In this document: one piece after another, positions 18,155 through 25,792 of the stretch
Position numbering within the stretch: position 1 is the stretch's first letter
Layout: each line of letters starts with the position of its first letter
DNA from: Sphingobacterium sp.
GTDB lineage: Bacteria > Bacteroidota > Bacteroidia > Sphingobacteriales > Sphingobacteriaceae
NCBI GenBank assembly: GCA_031277685.1
Contig: JAITLV010000056.1
Span: forward strand, 1 to 64,000
Direction: 5' to 3'
DNA length: 64,000 nucleotides
Notes under the pieces: generated by a model
What the model saw: only the letters and a program-made list of their open reading frames with translations
Told to the model about the DNA's origin: nothing
The model's database searches: none
Program-made: the position numbers and the translations under genes

Positions 18155-19429
18155 CTATCTCGGTTTTCTTTTTTTCTTCTTTTTCATGTTGAACTCAAAT
18201 ACTTGCTCTTCAGGATCTTCTGCCAGGGTATCAAATAAAAGAGATTCAAGTAAACCGAAATCGCCAATTGAAATTCCGGTATTCAACATAAAATCAAATA
18301 ATGGATGTATCATATTTCTGGATTGTGGTTCAATCAAAGGTTCTTGTTTATTCTCAGTAATCTGACTCGTAGACCTGGATTCTTTGTCATCATTTTTGGA
18401 AAAGAATTCATTTAATATGTTCGCCGAAAACTGCTTACCCAATTGTGAGCCATTGAATACGTTTCGGCTATTATGGTCAATGAAAGTAATTCCGTAAACA
18501 CGACCCTGCTGATTTCGTCTAATAACCGTGTTTACTCCCTGTTTAAGAAGATACTCAACAAAATGCTTTTCATTATTGGTTGTATGCATTGCCTGAGCTA
18601 CTACTTGAATTGTGCCAGCCTTGATTTCAGAAGAATTGTTTTTACTTTTTTCAAAGTGCTTTCTTAGTGTCATTAATCCTGCCTGTTTACCAAATAGGGA
18701 AGCTTTAAATGGGTTACCAACCTTATTGCCATTTTCATCCAGTGTACAGTAGATCAGCCCTTCTTTAATTTCGCCATTTCTTTCTTTTTTAATATACTCA
18801 GCTGTAATATTGAAAAGTGAAAGTAAAGCATTGTATGATCCAAGAGTCTGAAATTGGTAATGTTGTGGAAGGTATCGGACAACAGAAGCTATCTGACTCT
18901 TGATATTTCCCTTTTTATAGGCTACAGGAGTAAATACCATGTTATTATCAGTGTGTTGTTTTTCTGTTGCAGGAGTAAGGTTATATTTGTTTTCCAATTC
19001 CCTGCAAATTTCCATTGATCTTTTCTTTTCAAAGGAGTCGGATATTTTATTTCCATTTTTGTCAACTGTTGTAGAAACAATATGAATATGGGTACGATCA
19101 ATATCTGCGTGCTTAAATACTATGTAAGGTTGTGCGCCATAGCCCAATTTCTCCATATAATCTTTAGCTATCTTGATGAAATCTTCGTCTGAAACATTGT
19201 CCTGTGAGTCAGGATTGAGTGAAATATGGATTGCTGTCTTTTCCGTCTTTTTATTTGCTATCAGATTAGGTAAAAAAGAAGATAAAAGTTGTCCTGTAGT
19301 ATACTTTCCATCCGGGCCTTCAATCATATTATTTAGGCGCAAAATTTCCGCATTATTTTGATCTACCTTCAAGTGGTTGTAAAGAAGTGCTCCATAAATG
19401 TTGGCTCCATGTCCAATTTTTGCGATCAT
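18155..19429 (-). CDS. mobB: MobB relaxase (MOBP-type mobilisation nuclease)
   Basis: A 424-residue relaxase. The N-terminal nuclease domain has I-A-K-I-G-H-G-A-N near residue 2, T-A-I-H-I-S-L-N-P-D (65-74), and the metal-binding triad H107-x6-H114-x-H116 in H-A-D-I-D-R-T-H-I-H-I-V-S. It would nick the oriT strand and remain covalently attached to the 5' end during transfer. The catalytic tyrosine is not pinned down; Y12 or Y17 near the N-terminus are candidates. The C-terminus ends in a lysine/arginine cluster. The start codon overlaps the mobA stop by 4 bases, so the pair is translationally coupled. Family length and order (mobA-mobB then mobC) match Bacteroidales elements. Confidence 0.9.
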   Translation of the reverse strand: MIAKIGHGANIYGALLYNHLKVDQNNAEILRLNNMIEGPDGKYTTGQLLSSFLPNLIANKKTEKTAIHISLNPDSQDNVSDEDFIKIAKDYMEKLGYGAQPYIVFKHADIDRTHIHIVSTTVDKNGNKISDSFEKKRSMEICRELENKYNLTPATEKQHTDNNMVFTPVAYKKGNIKSQIASVVRYLPQHYQFQTLGSYNALLSLFNITAEYIKKERNGEIKEGLIYCTLDENGNKVGNPFKASLFGKQAGLMTLRKHFEKSKNNSSEIKAGTIQVVAQAMHTTNNEKHFVEYLLKQGVNTVIRRNQQGRVYGITFIDHNSRNVFNGSQLGKQFSANILNEFFSKNDDKESRSTSQITENKQEPLIEPQSRNMIHPLFDFMLNTGISIGDFGLLESLLFDTLAEDPEEQVFEFNMKKKKKRKPR

Positions 19430-19872
19430 AGGCTACCCTTTTTTAAGAGATATTGAGATTCAAATTTTTTGCTGAGAATCAAAATTTCTTTACAGATGGC
19501 AGCAAGTTCAATTGTTTGTTTCTCTAATTTACCAATATAAAATACAGTCTTTTTATCGCCGAAATTAGTATGCAGGATCTTTACGATCTGGTTATAATTA
19601 GTTCCAATTGCTCGAAATTGGCTAAAGAATTGCGATAGTTTGGTACAATAATCTACAGCACCTGCATCCATTTTTAGCGATTTTATCTGCCGTTCAAAAA
19701 TCACTGAAACAATAAATTTAGCTTTGGTATCCAGTCCGGACTCATCAAATAATTTTAGGAATTTTGCGTTCTCTTGATCGGTCAGACGAAATACATAGCG
19801 GTGATGGGCTTTATTTAGCTTTGGTATTCTTCCTCCTTTATGTATAGGTTCCATATTTTTTTTCCAAAACAT
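19426..19872 (-). CDS. mobA: MobA mobilisation accessory protein
   Basis: A 148-residue basic protein (M-E-P-I-H-K-G-G-R-I-P-K-L at the second ATG, 19854, is an alternative start). It contains H-H-R-Y-V-F-R-L-T-D-Q-E-N-A-K-F (about 25-40), a ribbon-helix-helix-like segment, and the conserved F-R-A-I-G-T-N-Y-N-Q-I-V-K-I-L-H segment (about 91-106) of relaxosome accessory proteins (MobC-pfam/BfmA-like). It is expected to bind oriT and help the relaxase open the nick region. It is the first gene of the mobAB pair, reading away from the palindromic region at 20.0 kb. Confidence 0.85.
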   Translation of the reverse strand: MFWKKNMEPIHKGGRIPKLNKAHHRYVFRLTDQENAKFLKLFDESGLDTKAKFIVSVIFERQIKSLKMDAGAVDYCTKLSQFFSQFRAIGTNYNQIVKILHTNFGDKKTVFYIGKLEKQTIELAAICKEILILSKKFESQYLLKKGSL

Positions 19873-20000
19873 ACAGGACAGTGAAAGGAAAATTTGGGAA
19901 TTTTCTCATGGTTTCCGCAATTATCCGGATACTTCCCATTAATAGACTTAGAGACCTATATAGGTAAATCCGACTTCGGAGGATTACCCAGCCCTCAGCA

Positions 20001-20058
20001 GAGCAAGTTGTTTTGAGGCACAAAACAAGTTTTGAGTGCCTCAAAACACAACTTGCTC
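20001..20058. repeat. Long inverted repeat, probable oriT core
   Basis: Left arm 20001-20021 (GAGCAAGTTG then TTTTGAGGCAC) pairs with right arm 20036-20058, differing by a 2-base bulge. The 14-base centre carries CAAAAC/GTTTTG overlapping the arms, which can form an alternative inner stem. It lies about 130 bases upstream of mobA. Size, position and symmetry suit a relaxase/accessory-protein recognition site. Confidence 0.6.
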
Positions 20059-20073
20059 CGTTCACGGGAACGG
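20058..20073. repeat. Short GC-rich inverted repeat beside the oriT palindrome
   Basis: CCGTT and AACGG arms (20058-20062 and 20069-20073) around a 6-base centre. It abuts the large palindrome and may form part of the same protein-binding region. Confidence 0.4.
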
Positions 20074-20249
20074 AAATAGAAGTTGTGCTAATACTATTTA
20101 CTCTTATTTAGTGCATTTGGAAAGTTTAGGATAAACTAGGAACCCATATTCAAATAGTGTCATACTTACTTTCTATATGCTTTCCTTTACAACAAAACAG
20201 GAAGATTTGCAGTAAGGCAAAGAGGTTGTTTACCTATATAGTGACCTGC

Positions 20250-20284
20250 AAAAGCATAAAAGCGTTTTTAAAAGCATAAAAGCG
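20250..20284. repeat. Two 15-bp direct repeats upstream of traA
   Basis: AAAAGCATAAAAGCG occurs at 20250-20264 and 20270-20284, 20 bases start to start, about two helical turns. It is followed by an imperfect inverted repeat CAATAAAGCA...TGCTTATTG. It could be an iteron-like binding site for TraA or MobA, or a regulatory site of the tra promoter. Confidence 0.5.
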
Positions 20285-20462
20285 GCAATACAATAAAGCA
20301 GATTTGCTTATTGCTATTTAGGTTTTTGATTTTACAGTTTCTTGTCTTGGCTTTTGTGAAAAGGGCCTTGCGGCAATTTGTAAGAATAGGCAATTGGTAA
20401 TCAAAACTTGAATTTTTCTTTCTGTAACGCATGATGGTAAAATAATCAAAAATATATAAGCA

Positions 20463-21230
20463 ATGGAAAAAAAGAAGAGAACTTTAAAGATCAGTATCTA
20501 CACGCAGAAGGGAGGAGTAGGGAAGTCAACTATCACGACCCTGCTAGCAAGTGTATTGCACTACCGCCTGGGTTACAATGTTATCGTTATGGATTGCGAT
20601 TTCCCGCAGTATAGTGTAAGTAATATGAGAGAGAGGGATAAAACAGCACTAATGAAGAGTGAATATCATAAGAAGGTCGCAATGAAACAATTTCAGAGCA
20701 TTAATAAGAAAGCCTATCCGATCATTAAGTGTAAGGCGGAAACTGCACTTGAAACTGCAATGGAAAATATAAGTCTTCTTTCTGTTGAGCCTGACATTAT
20801 ATTCTTCGATTTACCGGGAACCGCAAATACAAAAGGTGTATTAAGCGCACTTAAATCAATGGATTATATATTCTCTCCGGTCACGGCTGACCGTTTGGTT
20901 GTTGAGAGCACACTTTCCTTTAGTAAAGCTTTTCTCCAATTACCTCACTCAGTGGAAGAGAATGAAGCACTGGCGCTATGGTTATTCTGGAATCAGGTGG
21001 ACGGTCGAGAAAAAACAGGTCTTTATAATTCTTATCAGGAAGTTATCAGGGATCTGAATTTATTAATTATGCAAACAAGTATCCGGGACAGCAAGCGTTT
21101 TCGCAAAGAAACGGATGATACCCTCTATTACATTTTCAGATCAACTCTTCTACCTGCTGAAATCCAGCTATTGAAAGCAACCCAGCTTGATCTTTTTATA
21201 GCGGAGTTTTTAAGGATCGTTCACCTATAA
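20463..21230 (+). CDS. traA: TraA, ParA-like ATPase
   Basis: A 255-residue ParA/MinD-family protein with a deviant Walker A K-G-G-V-G-K-S-T (residues 16-23), a second conserved D-C-D-F-P-Q-Y-S segment (about 43), and F-F-D-L-P-G-T near residue 119. First gene of the plus-strand tra operon, as in CTnDOT, where the product is called TraA. The precise role is not known; proteins of this family position DNA or assemblies in an ATP-dependent way. It is followed 12 bases later by the DUF3408 gene. The region upstream holds direct repeats that might be its target. Confidence 0.88.
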   Translation: MEKKKRTLKISIYTQKGGVGKSTITTLLASVLHYRLGYNVIVMDCDFPQYSVSNMRERDKTALMKSEYHKKVAMKQFQSINKKAYPIIKCKAETALETAMENISLLSVEPDIIFFDLPGTANTKGVLSALKSMDYIFSPVTADRLVVESTLSFSKAFLQLPHSVEENEALALWLFWNQVDGREKTGLYNSYQEVIRDLNLLIMQTSIRDSKRFRKETDDTLYYIFRSTLLPAEIQLLKATQLDLFIAEFLRIVHL

Positions 21231-21242
21231 ATAACATAAAAA

Positions 21243-21644
21243 ATGACTACTGGAAAGGGAAATAAAGATTTTGAGAAACCTGTGGTAGATGAAGATTATC
21301 TCATGCAGGTTATGAGTGGCGTTGAACCAGCCAAGGATATAGAAAAAAAAGCGGAAGAGAAGGTAGGAAAGTTAAAAGAAAGGTCAAAAGGAAAATCATT
21401 ACAGATTAAAAATACAGATTATGAGGATACCTTTCTCGTCAATCGTTTTCCTTCCGGCAGAAATGGCAAGGTCGTCTATATCCGGCCCACGTATCATGAG
21501 CGTCTGTTACGGATTGTACAATTGACACGGGAAGATAAAGTGACACTGTATTCTTACATAGATAATATTCTGGAGTATCATTTCAGCGAGTTTGGAGATG
21601 ATATTACGAATTATTTCAATGAACGTTTTAAACCAATAATCTAG
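21243..21644 (+). CDS. DUF3408 protein (TraB-like)
   Basis: A 133-residue protein. The N-terminal half is charged and disordered-looking (E-K-K-A-E-E-K-V-G-K-L-K-E-R). The C-terminal half matches DUF3408: R-F-P-S-G-R-N-G-K-V-V-Y-I-R-P-T-Y-H-E-R-L-L-R-I-V, then a helical stretch ending N-I-L-E-Y-H-F-S-E-F. The domain resembles ribbon-helix-helix DNA-binding proteins and may be the ParB-like partner of the ATPase before it. In CTnDOT the gene at this position is traB. The stop is 4 bases from the next start. Confidence 0.8.
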   Translation: MTTGKGNKDFEKPVVDEDYLMQVMSGVEPAKDIEKKAEEKVGKLKERSKGKSLQIKNTDYEDTFLVNRFPSGRNGKVVYIRPTYHERLLRIVQLTREDKVTLYSYIDNILEYHFSEFGDDITNYFNERFKPII

Positions 21645-21648
21645 TGGT

Positions 21649-22230
21649 ATGGAAAGTTTAATACAAGTAATAATATTGATCTGTCTACTGATTGTTATTG
21701 TTCTACTATTGGTTGATAAAATAAAAATTGTCAAAGCTGTTCAACAAGTAACTGAAAAGAATAAATCACAGGAAGATATTGATATAATGGGTAGTTCTAA
21801 TACCATTAATGATAGAGTATATAAAAAACCGATAACGATCCATGAAAAGTTAATCCGGCCAAATCATATGATGGACGTACAAAAAATTGGAGAACAACAC
21901 ATTTTAGAAATAGAACCAGCTATAACAGCTGATGGCGAGTGGGATGATGAAACACTGCATTTTGATGAGCGCTTTGATCAGGCGGTATCACTGGAAGAGT
22001 TGATGAATGTTGGAAAACTTCTTCAACAAAGTAATATCGAGAGCGAACAGGAAAATGTGGTTAGGGATGTACTGCAAAAAATACAAGGTACGGAACTCTA
22101 TGACCATTTGGAGAGTTCAATAGAAAGTTCTTCCGCAAAAATCGCTTTGTTACTGGATAAGAATCTCAAAAGCACTGGCCTTTTTGAATCCGATGAGAAG
22201 GCTAGTTTTGATATTAACGATTTCATTTAG
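21649..22230 (+). CDS. Membrane-anchored hypothetical protein of the tra operon
   Basis: A 193-residue protein with one N-terminal membrane helix (about residues 5-24, I-Q-V-I-I-L-I-C-L-L-I-V-I-V-L-L-L-V) and an acidic cytoplasmic or periplasmic remainder. The sequence contains D-G-E-W-D-D-E-T-L-H-F-D-E-R-F-D-Q-A-V and S-L-E-E-L-M-N-V-G-K-L-L-Q, found in the small proteins at the traC/traD position of Bacteroidota conjugation operons. The function is unknown. It follows the DUF3408 gene by 4 bases. Confidence 0.6.
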   Translation: MESLIQVIILICLLIVIVLLLVDKIKIVKAVQQVTEKNKSQEDIDIMGSSNTINDRVYKKPITIHEKLIRPNHMMDVQKIGEQHILEIEPAITADGEWDDETLHFDERFDQAVSLEELMNVGKLLQQSNIESEQENVVRDVLQKIQGTELYDHLESSIESSSAKIALLLDKNLKSTGLFESDEKASFDINDFI

Positions 22231-22388
22231 CAGAACGATCAATTTATTATTTAAATTTTTGAATCAGGTCGGCGAGCTTACTAAGTGCGTATCAAAACTA
22301 AACTTGGAGAATTGTACGCATTAATTTATGATTTATACAAAAAAGGAAAGGAGGAAATATAAAGACTTAATTAATAAAATATAAAACA

Positions 22389-24011
22389 ATGAAAAGACGG
22401 TTACCAGTATTTGAAATAGAAGGGACACCATTTTATGTAGACATCAGCCGCTTTGCTCTTGTTGAATATGAAAATCCTGAAATCAGTCTTGTTGAATATG
22501 GTTATAAAGCAAATGATATCAGTTTTTTGGACATGAAGGATTGCGGTACTCACTACGAATTTGGTTACAATCCCCAAAGAAAAAATATAAGTCGGGGAAA
22601 GAAATATGGTGAGGAGGAAATATTTGTAAAGGTTCCGCGTCTCGGTCTATTGGATCCTTTGGGTATGGTTGAAACTTACGGCTGTACTTTAGAGGAACTT
22701 AAGACAAGAACGGACTATGATATTATTGTGGATTATAATAAAAAATTATACGATAAAAGGATCAGCGGTGAGCTACCGACCCTTGATTTAGCGGGTAGGA
22801 TTTATGAAGTCCTTTACGAAGAAAATTCTCTGGTGCCAAAAGGCTGGGAAGGCGATACGGTTTGTTTGTTTGATTATGAACAACACTATTATGATGATGA
22901 AGAAAGAATGTACTATCTCTATTATGATACAAAAGAAAATAGGGTGGTTGATCCTGCTGGGGAGCGCAGATGGGAGAGGATGGAAGACTGTATAAGAGTG
23001 AAATTTAAGGATTTAACAGCTTTGGATAGTATTAAGTCTTCCGAGGAAAATGGAAATGCTTACACCGAACTTATATTTTGCAACGTCCATCAACATTATA
23101 TTGCTGAAATAATACCATTGCAAAAAAATGATATTGAAGATAACGAATCAATCAAACTTCGAAGGGAGTACGAAGAAAAGAGAAAAGATGGTTTATCGAC
23201 AATCAAGATCATTGGAACTGATTTTATGATTGATGTTGTGAACTTCCAGCTCCGCGAGAGAGGGAATGAAAGTAATATACTTTATTTCCGGGATTTTCAT
23301 GAAGTGAAAAATGGTTATGGATTTTATTACGATACCAATATTAAAAACATCCCTAAAGAATCATTCAATCACGAAACGACACACTATGTCGAGATTCCTG
23401 AATTTGTTAAAATGGCTCCTCTTGAAATTGCCAAAAAAGAACATATAAGTCTGCAAAAAGTTCTTCAGATGACAGATTTTGGCCTGATGGTCAATACATA
23501 TATGTTTAAACTACGGATGCGCGGAAATGTTCCGGATCTTGTTTTGGGTTCAGGTGTTGGGCAATACTTTGTTGAGTTAGAGAAAGGTATGTTAAGACCA
23601 TATTATCCGCAATTGTTTAAACCTATTTTTTTAACCGACATTCAAAAGTACTATGACCCCGAAAAGGAGTGTTATATCGTTCCCTATAATACGTTAACAA
23701 ATTCTATTGAAGATCTGGACTTTATTAAAACAAAGGAAATTCCAAAGTATGTTGGTCTGTTTTCATTTCCTTCTTTAAAACGGATGGACCCTGTAGGCTG
23801 GAACTTATTACATGGATTGGATCCAAAAGTTGGTTTAAAGCAAGTGGAACTGAGCAATGTCATTATTGCTAAACAGATCGGTAATTTGGAAATATCGCTG
23901 AAGGCGAGTGCTTCCCAAACGGCTGAAAAAGAGAATAAACAACCGGTCAGGGACCACAGGGATCATAAACTGAAAATCACAAAACCAAAATCTGGTCGGG
24001 GGTTAAAATAG
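22389..24011 (+). CDS. Duplicated hypothetical protein of the conjugative element
   Basis: A 540-residue soluble acidic protein made of two related halves. Half 1 (about 1-260) and half 2 (about 270-510) both start with a short strand (I-E-G-T-P-F-Y-V-D-I / I-G-T-D-F-M-I-D-V), then have an F-Y-Y-D-T or F-G-Y-N segment, a V-K-V-P-R/V-E-I-P-E-F motif followed by L-D-P-L-G-M or M-A-P-L-E-I, and a T-D-Y-D/T-D-F-G segment. The same unit makes up the whole 263-residue protein at 24142. The tail (about 510-540) is basic and ends K-S-G-R-G-L-K. I do not recognise the family. Its place between the early and pore-forming tra genes suggests a role in transfer or regulation of the element. Confidence 0.55.
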   Translation: MKRRLPVFEIEGTPFYVDISRFALVEYENPEISLVEYGYKANDISFLDMKDCGTHYEFGYNPQRKNISRGKKYGEEEIFVKVPRLGLLDPLGMVETYGCTLEELKTRTDYDIIVDYNKKLYDKRISGELPTLDLAGRIYEVLYEENSLVPKGWEGDTVCLFDYEQHYYDDEERMYYLYYDTKENRVVDPAGERRWERMEDCIRVKFKDLTALDSIKSSEENGNAYTELIFCNVHQHYIAEIIPLQKNDIEDNESIKLRREYEEKRKDGLSTIKIIGTDFMIDVVNFQLRERGNESNILYFRDFHEVKNGYGFYYDTNIKNIPKESFNHETTHYVEIPEFVKMAPLEIAKKEHISLQKVLQMTDFGLMVNTYMFKLRMRGNVPDLVLGSGVGQYFVELEKGMLRPYYPQLFKPIFLTDIQKYYDPEKECYIVPYNTLTNSIEDLDFIKTKEIPKYVGLFSFPSLKRMDPVGWNLLHGLDPKVGLKQVELSNVIIAKQIGNLEISLKASASQTAEKENKQPVRDHRDHKLKITKPKSGRGLK

Positions 24012-24141
24012 CTCCGGTACACTTTTTCTAAAAGGACAGAATAGGAAAAATTAGTCTTCCAATGTTTTGTTTTATATCAGATATATGAATTTTCAATCAG
24101 TTTAGCTGGCAGATTTTTAAAAATAATAACATGTAAAAGCT

Positions 24142-24933
24142 ATGGAAAAGGAACTACCGATCTATAAAGATCAGGGCATAGAATTTATTGTCGATATTGA
24201 CAAGCTTGAATTTAGGGAGAAAGCTAACCAAAATAACCGCTATGGGTTTGAAGTTCTTGAAGACCGAGGTGAGGAGGGTTATCAATTTGAGCACTACAAT
24301 GAAGCGAAAGATGAAACACTATGGATTACAACACCACAATTTGTCACATTAGATCCTGAGGGTATGGCGGAAAAATATAAGAAGTCCATTGAAGAGGTTT
24401 ATCTACTGACAGACTTTGAGCTTATGGTCGATCAGGAACTATTGACAAAACGGTTAAAAGATGGGCAATTGCCAACAATTGAGCTAGCAGGACATATCTT
24501 TTATGCGGACGCAAGAATCGATCTTCTGCGTCCAAAGGATGATTTTTCGAAACGTGGAATGCGCTTTGATGAGCTTGAAAATTACTATTATGTAGAAAGT
24601 AATTCGTACTGTATTGTCTATAATCCAAATACACACGATATAGGTCAGCTGGATTATGAGAATATTACAGATATTCCAAAAGATTTACTATTTGTGGAAA
24701 TTCCCGACGTTAAGGTCCTTGATCCTGTTGGTTGGAACCGACGGAATGGCTTTCCGGAAACCGATGATCTAAAAAGGATAGGTTTAAAATTAGAATTTGC
24801 TGCGAAGATTATTCCCTGGAAGGAAACCGGGATTGATGAGCTGATTGCCAAAAACAGATTGAAAAATCCAATCATGAAAGCAGTAGCCGAAAAGAAACCA
24901 GGTTCGCAAAAAAGAGGAGGCCCAAAGATGTAA
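24142..24933 (+). CDS. Single-unit paralogue of the preceding duplicated protein
   Basis: A 263-residue protein homologous to each half of the 22389-24011 product: L-P-I-Y-K-D-Q-G-I-E-F-I-V-D-I at the N-terminus, P-Q-F-V-T-L-D-P-E-G-M-A-E-K-Y then T-D-F-E-L-M-V-D near residue 85, L-P-T-I-E-L-A-G-H-I-F-Y mid-protein, and V-L-D-P-V-G-W-N-R-R-N-G-F near residue 197. The second half of its neighbour has M-D-P-V-G-W-N-L-L-H-G-L at the same place. The C-terminus is basic (K-P-G-S-Q-K-R-G-G-P-K-M). The function is unknown. It is followed by a strong terminator, so the genes up to here form a unit separate from traE onward. Confidence 0.55.
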   Translation: MEKELPIYKDQGIEFIVDIDKLEFREKANQNNRYGFEVLEDRGEEGYQFEHYNEAKDETLWITTPQFVTLDPEGMAEKYKKSIEEVYLLTDFELMVDQELLTKRLKDGQLPTIELAGHIFYADARIDLLRPKDDFSKRGMRFDELENYYYVESNSYCIVYNPNTHDIGQLDYENITDIPKDLLFVEIPDVKVLDPVGWNRRNGFPETDDLKRIGLKLEFAAKIIPWKETGIDELIAKNRLKNPIMKAVAEKKPGSQKRGGPKM

Positions 24934-24947
24934 CTATGGGGGATGAG

Positions 24948-24979
24948 CCGCCAGACTGAATAAGTCTGGCGGTTTTTTT
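24948..24979 (+). terminator. Rho-independent terminator before traE
   Basis: CCGCCAGACT (24948-24957), a 5-base loop, AGTCTGGCGG (24963-24972), then a run of T. It splits the tra region into an early unit and the mating-pore unit. Confidence 0.9.
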
Positions 24980-25120
24980 ATGTATCAACATGAGCAATTA
25001 GGAAAGTAAAAGCAAATATAGTACTTGCAATACCACTTAGTCAAGTTTAGGCTGTATGTCGCAACACCTTTGTTTCCAGGCCCGTAAGAGCGGGTATTGT
25101 TAACAAAAATGAAGTGAAAT

Positions 25121-25432
25121 ATGAAAAATTCTAAACAAAGAAAAATCCTGTCAGCGGTAATCTTATGTCTGTTTCTATCCGATCGGGTTTTTGCTCAGGG
25201 AAATGGGGCGGCCGGTATTCAAGAGGCAACACAGATGGTGACCTCGTATTTTGATCCCGCCACAAAACTGATTTATGCGATCGGTGCTGTCGTCGGGTTG
25301 ATAGGAGGAGTGAAGGTGTACAACAAATTTAGTTCCGGTGATCCTGACACATCCAAGACAGCAGCAAGCTGGTTTGGGGCCTGTATTTTCCTAATTGTAG
25401 CGGCGACAATACTGCGCTCATTCTTCCTTTAA
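25121..25432 (+). CDS. traE: TraE, DUF4134 membrane protein
   Basis: A 103-residue protein with a signal peptide (K-I-L-S-A-V-I-L-C-L-F-L-S-D-R-V-F-A-Q-G) and two membrane helices: L-I-Y-A-I-G-A-V-V-G-L-I-G-G-V-K-V-Y (about 54-71) and W-F-G-A-C-I-F-L-I-V-A-A-T-I-L (about 85-99). This is the standard DUF4134/TraE layout, similar in form to VirB2/VirB3-type small pore proteins. It starts the mating-pore operon after its own upstream region and is followed 10 bases later by traF. Confidence 0.88.
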   Translation: MKNSKQRKILSAVILCLFLSDRVFAQGNGAAGIQEATQMVTSYFDPATKLIYAIGAVVGLIGGVKVYNKFSSGDPDTSKTAASWFGACIFLIVAATILRSFFL

Positions 25433-25442
25433 TCCTACTGCG

Positions 25443-25766
25443 ATGAAATACAGTATCAATAAGGGAATAGGAAGAACGGTCGAGTTCAAGGGGCTGAAAG
25501 CACAATATCTGTTTATCTTTTCGGGGGGTCTACTAAGTACACTGATTTTTGTAATGATTCTGTACATGATAGGGGTCAGTAGCTATGTCTGTCTTTTCAT
25601 TGGCCTAGCGGTTATATCTATTGTTGTCTGGAAGACTTTTAGTCTGAACGCGAAGTATGGTGAACATGGAATTATGAAGCTTTCCTGTAAAAAAAGGCAT
25701 CCACAATACATCGTCCGCCGTAAGTCGGTCAAATCTCTCTTATTCCACAAAAATCCTAAAAAGTAG
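25443..25766 (+). CDS. traF: TraF, DUF4133 membrane protein
   Basis: A 107-residue protein. Residues 1-20 (Y-S-I-N-K-G-I-G-R-T-V-E-F-K-G-L-K-A-Q-Y) and the two membrane helices that follow (about 23-44 and 48-66) are typical of DUF4133/TraF, a VirB3-like inner-membrane part of the pore. The C-terminus is basic (R-R-K-S-V-K-S-L-L-F-H-K-N-P-K-K). It lies between traE and traG, as in every Bacteroidales operon of this type. Confidence 0.88.
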   Translation: MKYSINKGIGRTVEFKGLKAQYLFIFSGGLLSTLIFVMILYMIGVSSYVCLFIGLAVISIVVWKTFSLNAKYGEHGIMKLSCKKRHPQYIVRRKSVKSLLFHKNPKK

Positions 25767-25792
25767 GGTTCCAAAATTTTTAAAAACTGATT

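Larger units (their letters stand above)
19873..20462. other. Intergenic oriT candidate region between mobA and traA
   Basis: This 590-base gene-free stretch separates the divergent mobAB and tra units. It contains a long imperfect palindrome (20001-20058), a short GC-rich hairpin (20058-20073), two 15-bp direct repeats (20250-20284) and an imperfect inverted repeat (20290-20312). In CTnDOT-type elements the transfer origin lies beside the mob genes, so this is the natural place for oriT. The nick site cannot be named from sequence alone. It must also hold the promoters of mobA and traA. Confidence 0.6.

Noticed and set aside
20250..20284. Possible CRISPR-like repeats
   Set aside because: Only two short copies with a 5-base spacer and no cas genes; better explained as a protein-binding site.
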